From Cycas panzhihuaensis (taxonomy: Eukaryota > Cycadophyta), in the NCBI GenBank assembly GCA_023213395.1, contig CM041465.1, positions 249,681,741 through 249,745,740 of the forward strand: a stretch of 64,000 bases of DNA, written 5' to 3'. Below the pieces are notes generated by a model that worked only from the letters and a program-made list of their open reading frames with translations, was not told the origin of the DNA and ran no database searches. This document shows, one piece after another, positions 16,850 to 27,995 of this stretch (positions are counted from its first letter, which is position 1; the number at the start of each line of letters is the position of its first letter). Made by a program: the position numbers and the translations under genes.

Positions 16850-17590
16850 GTTAAATGACCTCAAGCCTTTTAGGTTCAATGATCTCGCGACGGTCTTGTT
16901 GGACCTTCAATATTTTGCAAACTTTTCTCTTCTCTTATTTTTATGATTCGTTAACAGAAATTTCTCATTGATTGTGCTTCCTACATCAATTGGCTGGAGG
17001 GTTAATTCATCTATTAAGAAGTCCCTCACATGATAGACATCTTCAACATGAACTGGCTTGCGGCATATTGGACACTTTGCCGAATGCCACTCTTTGTATG
17101 ATCCAATGCCTAAGTACTTTATAATTGCATCCATAACCTTTATGTGCCTATCAAATTCTTTTTTGATATGAAGCTTTACAAGTGCTAAACCCAATGTTGA
17201 AACTTGGCATATTAACAAATGAAATCTAGAAGATTGTCATTTGTAAGCGATTAAATCCCATGATTTGCCTAGTGGTCTCTTGCCTCTTCAAGACATTTTG
17301 GAAATAGGAATTATTGATGAGCAAGGGCATGCTTGGATAAAGTAGCAGAAAGAGTTCACAAAATTACCATCACCCAAGAAGTAATCAGTTTGTTCCAACG
17401 ACTGCCAATTTCCTAATAGGAGGTTTCTATGTTTGCCTCCTCTACCACCTGCATACACATCATCTCCTTCATGGTAGACTATTATCTTATTATCACCATC
17501 CTCTGTAGAATATTCCTCTACCACCTACCTACACATCATCTCCTTCATGTTAGACTACTATCTTATTATCACCATCCTCTATAGAATATT
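16850..17590 (-). pseudogene. RING-finger gene fragment, RNF10-like
   Basis: The minus-strand frame 17,218-16,907 contains [17 protein letters not shown], which reads as the last Cys-X2-Cys pair of a RING finger and the residues behind it. The preceding [12 protein letters not shown] aligns by position with the His-Ile-x-Cys...Cys-Ile-x-x-Tyr-Leu part of RNF10-type RING proteins, with both cysteines replaced. A following 'VGSTI' segment also fits that family. Further upstream, 17,524-17,288 encodes an acidic EDGDNK...GDDVYAGG stretch and a YFIQA-like piece. Stops and shifts separate the pieces and the first half of the RING is not recognisable. RING E3 ligases pass ubiquitin to substrates; this fragment cannot. 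The RNF10 assignment is from memory of the family and tentative; a RING remnant is more secure. Confidence 0.45.
17438..17589. repeat. Two 76-bp tandem repeats in the RING fragment
   Basis: Units 17,438-17,513 and 17,514-17,589 are nearly identical. Since 76 is not a multiple of three, the duplication shifts the reading frame of the gene fragment and is one of the visible breaks. Confidence 0.85.
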
Positions 17591-19429
17591 CTTTCCGTTG
17601 ATGAGATCTGCCATGATAGTAGAATACACGCCACTGCCATCAGGATTAAAATTTAAAAACAAAATTATGAAGAAAAAACACTAAGAGATGAGACACGTAG
17701 ACTCGCAGAATCGTTGTAGACCTGCATGAATGAAGTTGCCACCATCGCCATTTTAAGAAGCTTAAATTTGATATAGATTCCACTGCCTTATTAAATTTTT
17801 TTTAAAGTTTTTTGAAAAAAATTATCAAATTTAAATATTATTTGGAGTCTACATGCCCTTACTCATTAATCTACCATCACGATGAAGTAACAACATGACT
17901 GAAGGTCTAATTTCAAAGGGGTTAATTTTTTTTTTTTAAAGTATTTAGTTATACTAATTTCTTCTTATCTTTTTCATATGGATTTAGATTTCAATTCTAT
18001 CAATTGCACTAGAATCCTATTTTACTCCTTTTCGAAATTGCTACTCATTTGATACTATTTGAGTATATTTTGTAAGTGAAAATGTAGTGTAAAATTAAGT
18101 CAAAATTTTATATATTCAATAAATGTAATATTTGATTCCATATAAGGCCTTAAAGGTCATGTTTAAGCATTTCATACCATTATCTTGTATGATAATTAAA
18201 GTTTAAAATGGCTAACTTTAGTGATTTCTAGCACCCTGTGAGGTGACTAGTGATAATGTAATTGTTGATTTGACATGTAAGACCTTAGAGAAGGTATTAT
18301 ATATAATTGTCTAAGTGTTGAAAGCCCAACATATGTGACAAATTTAAAGAGTTTGGCATTAAGGGGAGTCATTTCTCAACAACAACAGGCAAAGAAAAAC
18401 TACAAGTGATAACTACAAGAGACAAATATCCTATTTTAATCACTTTTGGGTGTGAGATTCATTTAAGTTACATGAGCATGATATATATGTATATGTTATT
18501 TTTAAAAAATTGTTATAATATATGATTTATACTACAGTGTTGGCCTCGTAACCTTTGAGGGATCAATGATATCCCCATGCTTACGACCTTATTTAGCTGC
18601 TAAGACCCCTGATGTATTAAGGCCTTGATTTATAAGCCCATAGAGGCATGTTGAAGCACATAAAGGCTATTGTAAGCCCATAGTGGCAAGATTATAGCCT
18701 ATTGAGGCATGATTTGGAGTCCATAGTGCCCACTATTATATTTCTAGCCATTAGATGCTAAAGAAGCTACTTGTATTGTCCCATACAAGTAAGAGGTGGG
18801 ACCCCCTCTTCTAGTTACTCTTGCATATTTTCTATCACACTCAATAGGCCATATAGGACAACGTGTTCCTAGACCAATGCTAATAAAGGAGCTAATTAAA
18901 CCATGTAACCAAAGTAATTACCTATAGAACTAACGATCATAATGGTTGGTCACCCATGTGATCTGGTAGATGGAGTCATATTCATATAGATATCAGTAAT
19001 TTGATAAAGATTTTATATAGCTTAACTACAACAACAAGAAAATAAAATAATAAAGATAGCAGATATGAGAACTATGAATTAAATATTAAAAAGAAAAATA
19101 TTAGGGATAATGTTTAGAATAATATTTAATTTATTAGTCATTACTTAGATCCTTCATTCATGCTCTTGTAACCCTCAAGATTCCTTTGGTTATTATATTA
19201 TACTCATCTTAACATGTGTGCGAGTGGCATCTTAGTTTGTATGCCAAGCTACCAAAAATACATCATTGTTGATCTTGAGAGGTATCATACATACGTGAGT
19301 ATCTTATATATGTATGCATATTTTGTATTGTAATTCAACAAGTAGAATTCATTCTCTTAGTTTATATTTGTATCTCACACTTCTTCTCTCGAGATGTTGT
19401 ATCACTCTAATACGACATCTAATAGAGAA

Positions 19430-20936
19430 GACACCAAGTCTAAACAATCAATTATTCCCACTGTAAAGAAATTTATTAAATGTATACCAAGAAAAGTATC
19501 ATTATAAGTAATGAATTACAAAGCTTTTTAGAATCCATGGCTAACATGTATTGGCCATGGTGGTGATTAATCCCGTGTAAGGCAGATTACATTATTAGAT
19601 ATATGTGTGTGTATATGTGTGCATATATTTATAAATGAATAATGTGATGTTCTTATATTAAGCCACACCTTCCTCTTCTAATAGATGCTCCTTTCGCTCC
19701 ATTAATCCCACCCCATAGGATTTAGCCTATTACTAATCTATTACTAAAGTAATATATAGAATCATATAATTAAGTGGTAATTTGGATTGGATTCATGGTG
19801 TATAGAGAATGGACCAACATCCTTAACACCATATGACATATGATGAAGAGAAGGCTCTGCTATAAGAAAAGGAATTCAAATGAAAATGTTTTAAGAGTAA
19901 GCAAATTCCTAAAAATAGGAATGGGTAGATGATGGTCATAAGATAACATGCAGTATGAGACAATGGGTTTTGAACATGTCATGTCTATTGTTAGTTATTG
20001 ATAATGATGATGATGATGGCCAACCCATATAATAAAGATTCTATGCTCATTCTACTTTCATCTATTTCCTCTTATTTCTTTGCTTTGAAGTGCTCCAGAT
20101 AGGTTGATGTCAAAATACTATATATTTAATAACTTAAAGGTATATCAATTTATATTTTACTTATACAAATGAGCCATTAGATTGGAAAATCCTTTTTGCC
20201 CCTTGAACAACCATGTATTTGAAAGGAAGTACCAATATGTTGGTTAGTTGAATAAGGTAGAATTACTCTCCAAGGTGAAGATATAAATTTAAATATAGAA
20301 GGAAAAGGTAAGGAGGGGTTTTTTCTTTTATTCCTTCCTCCTCCCTTTCTCTAAGATGGTGTAGGTGTGAGAGTTCATTTCATACACCATAAGAATGTAT
20401 TTTACATTCACACAAAGTTTGTTAACAACAACTAAAGGGTGTTTAGAAGCCCCAAGAACATTTTAGTAGCTAGTAAGGGGTGTGGTTGAATCCAACTATT
20501 TCCAACATGAAGTGAGTCTATACTTTGAGACAAGAGCATTGAAGTATATCTATTGCCCAACTCAAATTCAATAATAAAATCTACTGTTTCAGTTTATTTT
20601 CTTGTTATGGATATTTCTTTCCTAATCTTTCTCATATCAATAGAAAATAAGAGAGTCTATGTGTTTTCCCTAATAAATAAATGCATAATGATTCTTTTTT
20701 CTTTTTGGAGGAAAACCATTAGTTTATTTTTTGAATAAAACTCATGTTACTCTAATTTACATGTGGTAAAATTTTTTGTATATATACTAAATTTTAAAAC
20801 TAGGTCAATTTGGTTTAGAACCATGTAAAGCCTATTAGAACCTTTGTTCATGACTTGGACATGAAATAAATATTCACAAGAGAGAGTGATTATTTACACA
20901 TTCACATACATACCATTTACACACACACACACACAC
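19430..20936. other. Unannotated stretch in unit 2
   Basis: Copy of 13,095-14,604. No gene or transposon motif was recognised. It ends in the (CA)n-TATA tract in which copia F is inserted. Confidence 0.5.
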
Positions 20937-20941
20937 ATATA

Positions 20942-21334
20942 TGAAAAATTCAAATAGGATCTAACAGAAACTCATGTGCATGCAGTAAATCAAATGACAA
21001 AGCAAACTAAATAGTAGATCAAAACAAATTCATTACACAGAACTAAGACATGCAAATTGATTACATCATCAATCTATATTTTGACAGAGCCTCGCCGTAC
21101 CAAATAATCCAATGTATAAATAAAAGCATTTGGGTATAATTTATAGACCACGATACACCTTGAAGATAAATTTCATTGGGCAACATAATAGGCCAATATT
21201 ATTGGCTTGTTATTCAATAAGTCGATAGACCCGATAATATTATACATTGCATTTCAATTTATAATGTGGTACACTAATGGTACAAAGATACATAAAAATA
21301 TATTTATAAATGAGATGTCATTAATGTTTTAATA
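20942..21334 (-). repeat. 3' LTR of copia F
   Basis: 393 bp, homologous to 26,547-26,929 and nearly identical to 14,605-14,997. On the minus strand it begins TATTAAAAC next to the polypurine tract and ends in CA. Confidence 0.9.
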
Positions 21335-22760
21335 CCCTCCCTTAATGATAGCTCTGTTTGTCTTGATGCCAAGGTCGTGCCAAAGTCTTTCAAAGTTTGG
21401 TCTCTCAAGTGCTTTGGTGAATATATCTGCCACTTGGTCCTCAATCAGTTGATACACAATGTCAACTTTTCTATTTTACATGTGCTTATGGATGAAATGA
21501 TGATGGACCTCTATATATTTAGTTATCACATGGAAGATAGAATATTTGGTCATCTTTAAAACATTATAATTATCACAAAAGAGAGTGGTGGCTTATGTCT
21601 GTTGAAGTCCAAGCTCTGTAAGAATCCTACATAACCAAATCCCCTAAGTACTTGCATGAATAATTGCTTTATATTTGGCTTCCATAGAGAAGAGAGCAAT
21701 ATTTGGTTGTTTTTTGTAGCTCTAAGAGACTATAACTGATTTCATATTGAAGTAATATCCTAACGTTGAATGGCATGTGTCTTGGCAACCAACCTAATCA
21801 GCATTTGTATATCTTGTTAGGATAGAAGTGTCAACTTAGTTGTAATTCGGGCCAAGTTAAAGTTTGTTATGGATGTATTTAAGAATTCTAGCACTAGCTT
21901 TGCAATGGGATGCCTTAGGTTATTACATATATTTAGAACAAATCATAACTACATAGGAGATATCCGATTAAGTGTGTGTGAGATAGATCAAACTTCCAAC
22001 TAACTTTCAGTATAAGATGGGATCAAAGTGCTTACCTTATTCATCCAGAATGAGCTTGGTCTCCATTTCCATTAGTATAGGTTATGGTTTATAGTCACTC
22101 ATTCTAAATTACTACAAAAGTTCATTAGCATATTTGGATTATGACATGAATATGTAACTAGGTTCCTGTCACACCTCAATACCGAGAAAATAATATAGTA
22201 ACCTAAGGTCAGTCATCTCAAAGTTGCTTTTAAGTTCTAATTAGAGCAAAGCTATATCTTTATCATGATTTCTATGATTGCCAAGTCATCCACATAAAGT
22301 ACAATAATTGTGATCAAGTTGCCTCTAATATGAATATACAAATTAGGATTAAAGGATGAATAAGTGAATCTATATTACTTGAAAAATACATTAATCTTTA
22401 CATACCAGGTACAAGGTGTATGTTTCAATTCATAGAGAGTTTTCTTGAGCTTATAAACTAGGTGTTCTTTTCCAAGAATAACATAGTTGGTGGGTTTCCT
22501 TAAGAAAACCTCTTTAATGAGTTCTCCATTTAGGAAGGTACTCTTCACATCCATTTGGTAAATAGGCCAGTTGAATTGGGTTGCAAGTGACATAACTAAA
22601 AAAAATATTATCATGTTGGCAATAGATACAAAGGTCTCTTCATAGTCAATCCCCTGTTGTTTAAAACTTTTTGTAACCAAATGAGCTTTGTGACACTCAA
22701 TGGTGTTGTCAACATGAAACTTTGCTTTATAGAGCATCTACAATCAATTGGCTTCTTTCC
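21335..22760 (-). pseudogene. Copia F reverse transcriptase and RNase H
   Basis: The clearest open stretch (22,737-22,375) is the start of the copia RT domain: KAHLVTKSFKQQGIDYEETF, then MDVKSTFLNGEL, then a LVYKLKKTLYELKHTP segment, the standard order of family RVT_2. The remaining RT lies in broken frames down to about 21,720. RNase H follows to the LTR, ending with the EDQVADIFTKAL pattern. The gene would copy element RNA into DNA and remove the RNA strand in cytoplasmic particles. Stops and frameshifts make it inactive. Confidence 0.85.
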
Positions 22761-23260
22761 AAGTGGCAATTCAGTCAATTCCTATATTTCATTCTCAATG
22801 ATTGAGGTCATTTCTTCATCCATTGTAACTTTCTACATTTGGTCGTTAACTGCCTCCTCAAATGTGGAAGGATCAAAAGTCTCAAGAACACATGTTATTA
22901 AGTCATAGTTTGTGGAGTGCTTCATTCTAAACTGTCTCTTGGGAGCATTGGGGAGAAGGAGGCATATCCTTTATTAGTTACTGGTACCACTTAGGAGGTT
23001 TTTGAATACTAGTGAACTCCACTTAAAGATCATCTACTGACATAAATGGCATGGATTAGGTAGCATCTAAATTTAAGATCGAAGCTAATGGAGCTAAAGA
23101 TGAACTTGGTGTATAGGATGTTGTTGGTATAGATGGCTCAAGAATTGATGTTAGAGGTACATCTAGGAAAATAACATGCTTATCTTGGTGTGAGCATTCA
23201 CCTTAAATATCTTCCATTGGTGGGTCCTCAACTATGGTTTATTTACCTTTATAAAGATGA

Positions 23261-23670
23261 TTAGTTTGTATAGAAGCATAAGCATCTTGTTATAGGGTAG
23301 TGATGGGGGGGAACTCTATCTAACTTGTATGACCCATTATTTTTATGTCCTATAGCTATAAATTGACCTATGGCATAATTTGTGATGGTGTAGACACATT
23401 GGATGAATAGAACATTAAGGTTTTTCTTGTTGATATGACTGACTGACAACAAGTATTATTTCATACTAGGTACTAAGAGAATGTTGCTAATATTGTTATG
23501 AACATTAGAGTTCTTCAAAGTAATAGGGCTCTACCAATTTTGGTGGCATCATATGTGAGATTGTCTCCAAATATTACAGTTTGAGCCCTAATAGGATATG
23601 TATCCTCATGCAAGTCTTCAGTGCTAGTCATGTAATGAGTGCATTAGAATCAATCAATAAAAAATTATTA
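23261..23670 (-). pseudogene. Copia F protease and pre-integrase remnant
   Basis: Near 23,650 the minus strand reads FFIDSNA, the aspartic protease site with its Asp retained and the Gly of DSG changed to Asn. It is followed by a degenerate flap and the MLSVSHINKK segment that leads into the pre-integrase domain in copia polyproteins. Homology stops at 23,261; the zinc-binding HHCC region and the DDE integrase core are absent, and the next recognisable part is the linker before RT. Confidence 0.65.
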
Positions 23671-23859
23671 TCATATTGAGATGACAAAGCTACATAGAAA
23701 AGGTTCTTAGAGTTGTTATGTATTAGTTATATTACCTCCTTTTTGGGGATTCTTGTTAAACCTTTAGTTCCTTGATTAGTTTCTTTGCTTATTAAATTAC
23801 TCCTAATTTTTATTTTTGCCTTGGTTTTTATTCTGCATAAAATTTTGAGCCCCTTGTTG

Positions 23860-24740
23860 TCCACTTTAGTTTTGTAAGAGTTATAGGTCTACTTGTCTTC
23901 TTCTGCAATCTATCACAAGATAGGTGTTGTTTCCATAATATAAGTAGATGATATTTTATCTTCACTACTAGTTCCTTGAAGGTTGTGGCTACTATTATTA
24001 TTAAGTGAGGTTCAATGAACCAAGTTATTAGGCAATGGGTTATTATTGAGGTGGTTGCTAATGTGGTTGATCCCTCCCTAAATTTTTGGCTACAAATATA
24101 GGAGTAGAGTCAAAAGATGATGCTACTCCTTAATGATTTAGGATGCACTCCTCTCTAAGAAAAAGTCCTTCTAAGGTCTTGAACTTTATTTTGGCAAAGG
24201 TATCATATAAGTAGGATACAAAGCTATTGTATTCAATGGGAAGGATATTGACAATGCTTAACACCAAGTCATGATCAGAACGAGAGACACTAAGGTTCAT
24301 GAGTTAATTTCTAATAGTTTTAACTTTTATAAGTGTAAAGCTATGGTACCAACAAATAGAATAACAAAGAGACGAGTTTCCAAGGTGATGGACCTAGAGT
24401 CATCTTTTCTTTCATAAAGAGAGCATAAGATGCTCCAAGATTTATGGGATGTTTCAGTAGTTTCAATGTTTTAGTCTACTTGGTCTTCTACAACAAGGTG
24501 TAAGAAAGAAAGGGCAATGTTATCTATGGTTTTAAAGGTTGCAAGGATAATAGGATCTGGTGGAATCTCTTGATCAGGGTTATTTGGGTCCTTGGTAGGT
24601 ATTGGTTGAGCAATATCCCCATTGACATAGGCCAAATAATTATTTATTATCAGAAAGTTTTTGACTTATTTTTTCCAAGCTAAAAAGTGATTGGTTCCAC
24701 TAAGTTTGATAGTATTTGACACTAGCATTTGTGTTGCCAT
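23860..24740 (-). pseudogene. Copia F gag remnant
   Basis: The minus-strand start at 24,740 gives MATQMLVSNTIKLSGTNHF followed by a Trp-Lys pair, the typical opening of copia gag (…LxGxNYxxW…). Downstream pieces keep a YVNG-like motif and a long helical stretch, interrupted by many stops. Gag builds the virus-like particle that packages element RNA. The fragment is not translatable as one protein. Confidence 0.65.
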
Positions 24741-26528
24741 TTTTATGTCTTTGTGTCCTATCTAACTAAGGGGATACTACACTAGAATGCTAAGTCTTAA
24801 GGGTCTCTAGAAAGCCCTTCATTGTTATTCTATCTAATAGCACCTTCCTATAGGTGGTAGATTAGGGACCCTATATACTGGTACATGAGGTAGTTAGACT
24901 CTATATACCTCAGTATGTGGGCTCCTAAAAGGCCAATGGCCCTCCTAATACTATTTGTCCACCTATTCTGTATTTATACTAATCAATAGATCTAACAAAG
25001 GACTTAAACCAAGGCACTCACCCCCAATAGGTCTAGCATGGTCTCCATACTCTAAGGATGGTTTACACCTGAGCTTACTACTTAATACACTTGATAGTCA
25101 ATGGGATTCTTTAATATTTGCAGAATTCAAGAAAGACTGCTAATGTATGCAGAGTGGTAACTTTAGGGGTCTTAATCATTCCCTTGAAAGGCTGGAAAGG
25201 TTTTATGTATTCATTTAGAGTTATCTAATGTTTCAAGTTTAACTTGATTTTAAATGTGGTCTTGATTAAGTCAGGGTTCCTTTTAATAAAAAGAAATAAT
25301 GAGACCAAAAAGAAATTTAAATAAGTAAAAAAGTTAGGGTTTAGGGTTCTTAAGGAAGGAATAAGCTTGAGAAAAGAGACCAGCCTCTTTCACTCAAGTA
25401 GGGCACCTATAACCACAATGCAAATATAGATGTTATCCCCCCAAAGAAAGGTTGAATAACTAATGAAGTGAATTTGAACAATAAATAATAGAAAAAAAAT
25501 CCCTTTACAATATAAAAAATAAGTCCTCAATTGATGAAAACAGGCTTAAAGGGCTACATAAAGAAGGGTCAATTTAACTAATTAAAACTCCTTAAACTTT
25601 GAAAGTGACTCTAAATTGTAGAGATCTGAGTCAAGAATTTGAAAAATCAAAAAGTTCAAAAATCAGATCTCCCGTTGCAAAGATATCGCCAAAACTATAA
25701 GTAGTCCTTCTTATGTTAAAAAATAGAATTAGGGTAGGCTTTTAACCCCCTTAGCTGATAAGACCTTAGTCACATAATGCCACTATATGACTTCCTATTG
25801 AATTGAAAGGGGGGATACAAACTTAAAATCAAAATCCAATGTAGTTAAATTAAATAAAAACTTTGTAAAAAAAAATGTTATAAAGTTAAAAAAAATCAAT
25901 GAAGGCCCATGTGAATTTGTGCTAATGCAAGCGATAGAAATGATTAAAAAACTTGATCAAATCAAGTTAGGAGTTCTTCAGTCTATATTAGATTAATACA
26001 AGAGGAATCTACAAGATGAGAAATGGTGAATGAGATTTGCGTAGATCTAGTTTCAGGCTTATAAGTGGTCCATAGGGATGGTGTGAAATGATAGCCATGC
26101 ATAGGAGAAACCACAAATGATTGAGTGAGTGCTAGTCTAAACACGAGCATAAACAATTCACATGTAGTAGGGGTTGCTCTCAGTGGCCACAAACCTTAAG
26201 GAGATAAGTGTGAACCTCTCAAAAAAATGAGATAATGCATGTTTAAGTCAAACAAGGCCAATAGATGATAGTGACTGACTAGAAATAGAGCCAGGGAAAA
26301 TGATGGGGAGGTTATTTCCATTCAAAAACACATGAACAGAGTCTAAAGTTTGATTCAATTAGATGAGGCTATAAGAATCATCAATGGATCAGTAGACAAC
26401 TATCACAAGAGTGTATTTAGAGTCCAAAATGAGCAAAATAAATAGAAATAAACTTAAACAGTGTAAACAGAGTGTTGTTTTTTATAAATGGGTTGGAAAC
26501 ACTTATAGTAAACTAATTACATGCATAC
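24741..26528 (-). other. Leader of copia F
   Basis: About 1.8 kb between primer site and gag without coding signs. The part 24,750-25,200 matches 48,230-48,700 of copia C in inverted orientation, so the two copias share a leader. The rest shows nothing recognisable. Confidence 0.65.
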
Positions 26529-26546
26529 AACATGGTTCAGATACCA
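26529..26546 (-). other. Primer binding site of copia F
   Basis: On the minus strand TGGTATCTGAACCATGTT follows directly after the LTR end TTTTGCA. It corresponds to the initiator-Met-tRNA site usual in copia elements. Confidence 0.8.
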
Positions 26547-26924
26547 TGCAAAATTCAAAAAGGATCCAATAGAAACTCATGTGCATGCAATAAATCAAAT
26601 GACAAAATAAACTAAATAATAGATCAAAGAAAATTTATTGCACATAACTGAGATGGACAAATTGATTACATCGTCAATCTATATTTTAGTAGAGCTTTGT
26701 CATATCAAATAATCCAATGGATAAATGAGAATGTTTTGGTATAATTTATAGACCATAATATGCCTCAAAGATAAATCTCATTAGATGACATAACATGCCA
26801 ATATTATTGGCCAATTATTTCGCAAGTGGGCAGACTCAACAATATTATACATTACATTTTAATTTATAATGTGGTACACTAATGGTACAAAAATACATTT
26901 ACAAATGAGATGTTGTTAATGTTT

Positions 26925-26929
<5 letters not shown>
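26547..26929 (-). repeat. 5' LTR of copia F
   Basis: 383 bp, homologous to 20,942-21,334 with many substitutions. It ends in CA next to the primer site; the start (…GTTAAAAC) borders the TA microsatellite. Confidence 0.88.
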
Positions 26930-26963
<34 letters not shown>

Positions 26964-27003
26964 GTATACACATATACATACATGTGTGTATATACATATA
27001 TAT
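26930..27003. repeat. TA/TG/CA microsatellite at the right of copia F
   Basis: Alternating TA followed by TATG, CATA and GTGT units. With the (CA)n-TATA tract at 20,921-20,941 it forms the two halves of one microsatellite that copia F split. The next 310 bp (27,004-27,314) show nothing recognisable. Confidence 0.85.
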
Positions 27004-27314
27004 ACAAAGAAATTAGAGAGAGTTATATTACATCCAATTCGTCCACTTATTTCATACTAAGTCCATGAAACTAGTATTTCTCCAAAAACTAGTAGTATTT
27101 TAGTGCAACTTATCCTAGACATGGGTTTTGCACAAAAAATCAACTAAATTATTATCTAAATTTATCATTTATAATATCCTAGATGTTATAAGATGGCGTA
27201 TATATGAGTCTTACACTAAAATAAGTATGTATTGAATTTAGGAGCTTGAATTAGTTTGAATTAAAGAAAGAGTGGCACAAGACCACCATCATTTCATAAA
27301 CCTCCTTGTCATTT

Positions 27315-27837
27315 GTGCATTTAGCAGGTGTTTTCCAACTTAGTCAGGGTCTAATCGACTCTCTTCATATAGGGTTCCTATATGGCGTTCATGGACTCTC
27401 AATCCTAGTCATTCATAGGTGTTATAAGTAGGTTGTATCAACCAATGTATCAAGAAAATATTGCTCTTCTAGATTGTAGCCTTTACTCTACCAATCACTC
27501 AGAGGGGAGAGGAGGTGCTTCTAATTTGGTCAAAAATACCCATGGTCTTTAGATTCTCTCCCCAAGTGCAAGCCCATGATATATATGTGTTTAGATTATC
27601 ATGTATTATGAATAGGTTACTTTGGGGGTTATGAGGCTATACACACCTTATTCACCCTAAGAAAGAGTGCTCCTATGGGATTAATTGAGTGATAATCTCC
27701 CTGTAACATCTTGGTGTATATATGGTGGCTTTAATATGATAGAGGCTCCTCATGACAAGCTTGGGGGTAAACCCTTCTACTAGAATCCTACTAAGAGGTG
27801 GGCTTGGCTCTATTTCAAATGTAAATTAGGCTTCTAT
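27315..27837 (+). mobile_element. Extra chimeric LINE head
   Basis: The first ~155 bp (27,315-27,475) repeat the 5' leader of the next LINE (27,838-27,995). They are joined directly to about 365 bp of LINE endonuclease sequence (27,470-27,835) that matches 29,915-30,290 of the same LINE. ORF1 and the start of ORF2 are missing between the two parts. At 27,838 the second, fuller LINE begins with its own leader. The arrangement could be an internally deleted older copy into whose end the second inserted, or a rearranged head of one insertion. Confidence 0.7.
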
Positions 27838-27995
27838 TTAATAGGTGTTTTCCAACTTAGTTAAGGTTTGATCGACTCTCTTTATATAGGGAACCTATAT
27901 GGCATTTGTAGACTCTCAACCCTAGTTATTCATAAGTGTTGTAACCAGGTCCCATCAACCATTATATCAAGAAAATAACACTCTTCTAGGAGGAG

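Larger units (their letters stand above)
16670..18605. other. Segment present only in unit 2, with RING gene debris
   Basis: These 1,936 bp interrupt the alignment of the two tandem units. The four bases aaga stand at both edges (16,666-16,669 and 18,602-18,605), compatible either with a short target duplication on insertion or with a microhomology deletion from unit 1. No terminal inverted repeats were seen. The left half carries a broken minus-strand gene fragment (16,850-17,590); 17,760-18,605 shows no recognised content. Confidence 0.75.
15727..19424 (+). mobile_element. Element T, copy 2, with extra 1.9-kb segment
   Basis: Duplicate of T copy 1, with LTRs at 15,727-15,993 and 19,099-19,424 and the same gagaa target duplications (15,722-15,726 and 19,425-19,429). 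The internal region is enlarged by 16,670-18,605, which is absent from copy 1. The remaining 1,762 bp match copy 1. Whether the extra segment was gained here or lost from copy 1 cannot be decided from this window alone. Confidence 0.8.
15156..21491. repeat. Tandem segmental duplication, unit 2 (6,336 bp)
   Basis: Copy of 10,755-15,154 with an additional 1,936 bp at 16,670-18,605. Its right edge is not a natural element boundary: it falls inside the RNase H region of copia F, which continues uninterrupted to 26,929. Unit 2 is therefore joined to the intact copia, and unit 1 carries a truncated piece of it, so the duplication happened after copia F had inserted. Confidence 0.93.
20942..26929 (-). 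mobile_element. Ty1/copia element F, complete ends, decayed
   Basis: A 6.0-kb element with LTRs at both ends (20,942-21,334 and 26,547-26,929), a primer site beside the 5' LTR (26,529-26,546) and a polypurine tract beside the 3' LTR. On the minus strand the order is gag, protease, pre-integrase start, RT, RNase H, which is the Ty1/copia order. The integrase core is missing: only a few hundred bases separate the pre-integrase piece from RT. Left and right flanks are (CA)n-atata and atata-(TA)n, so the element lies inside a microsatellite and atata may be its target duplication. The two LTRs differ at many positions, so the insertion is old. All frames carry stops. Confidence 0.9.

Noticed and set aside
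17600-18605. Possible promoter or first exons of the RING fragment
   Set aside because: Frames are short with no recognisable domain or splice pattern; nothing supports a functional gene.
22657-22908. Plus-strand frame of 83 codons over the copia F RT and linker
   Set aside because: It overlaps a recognisable minus-strand RT motif region and has no domain of its own, so it is a shadow frame.
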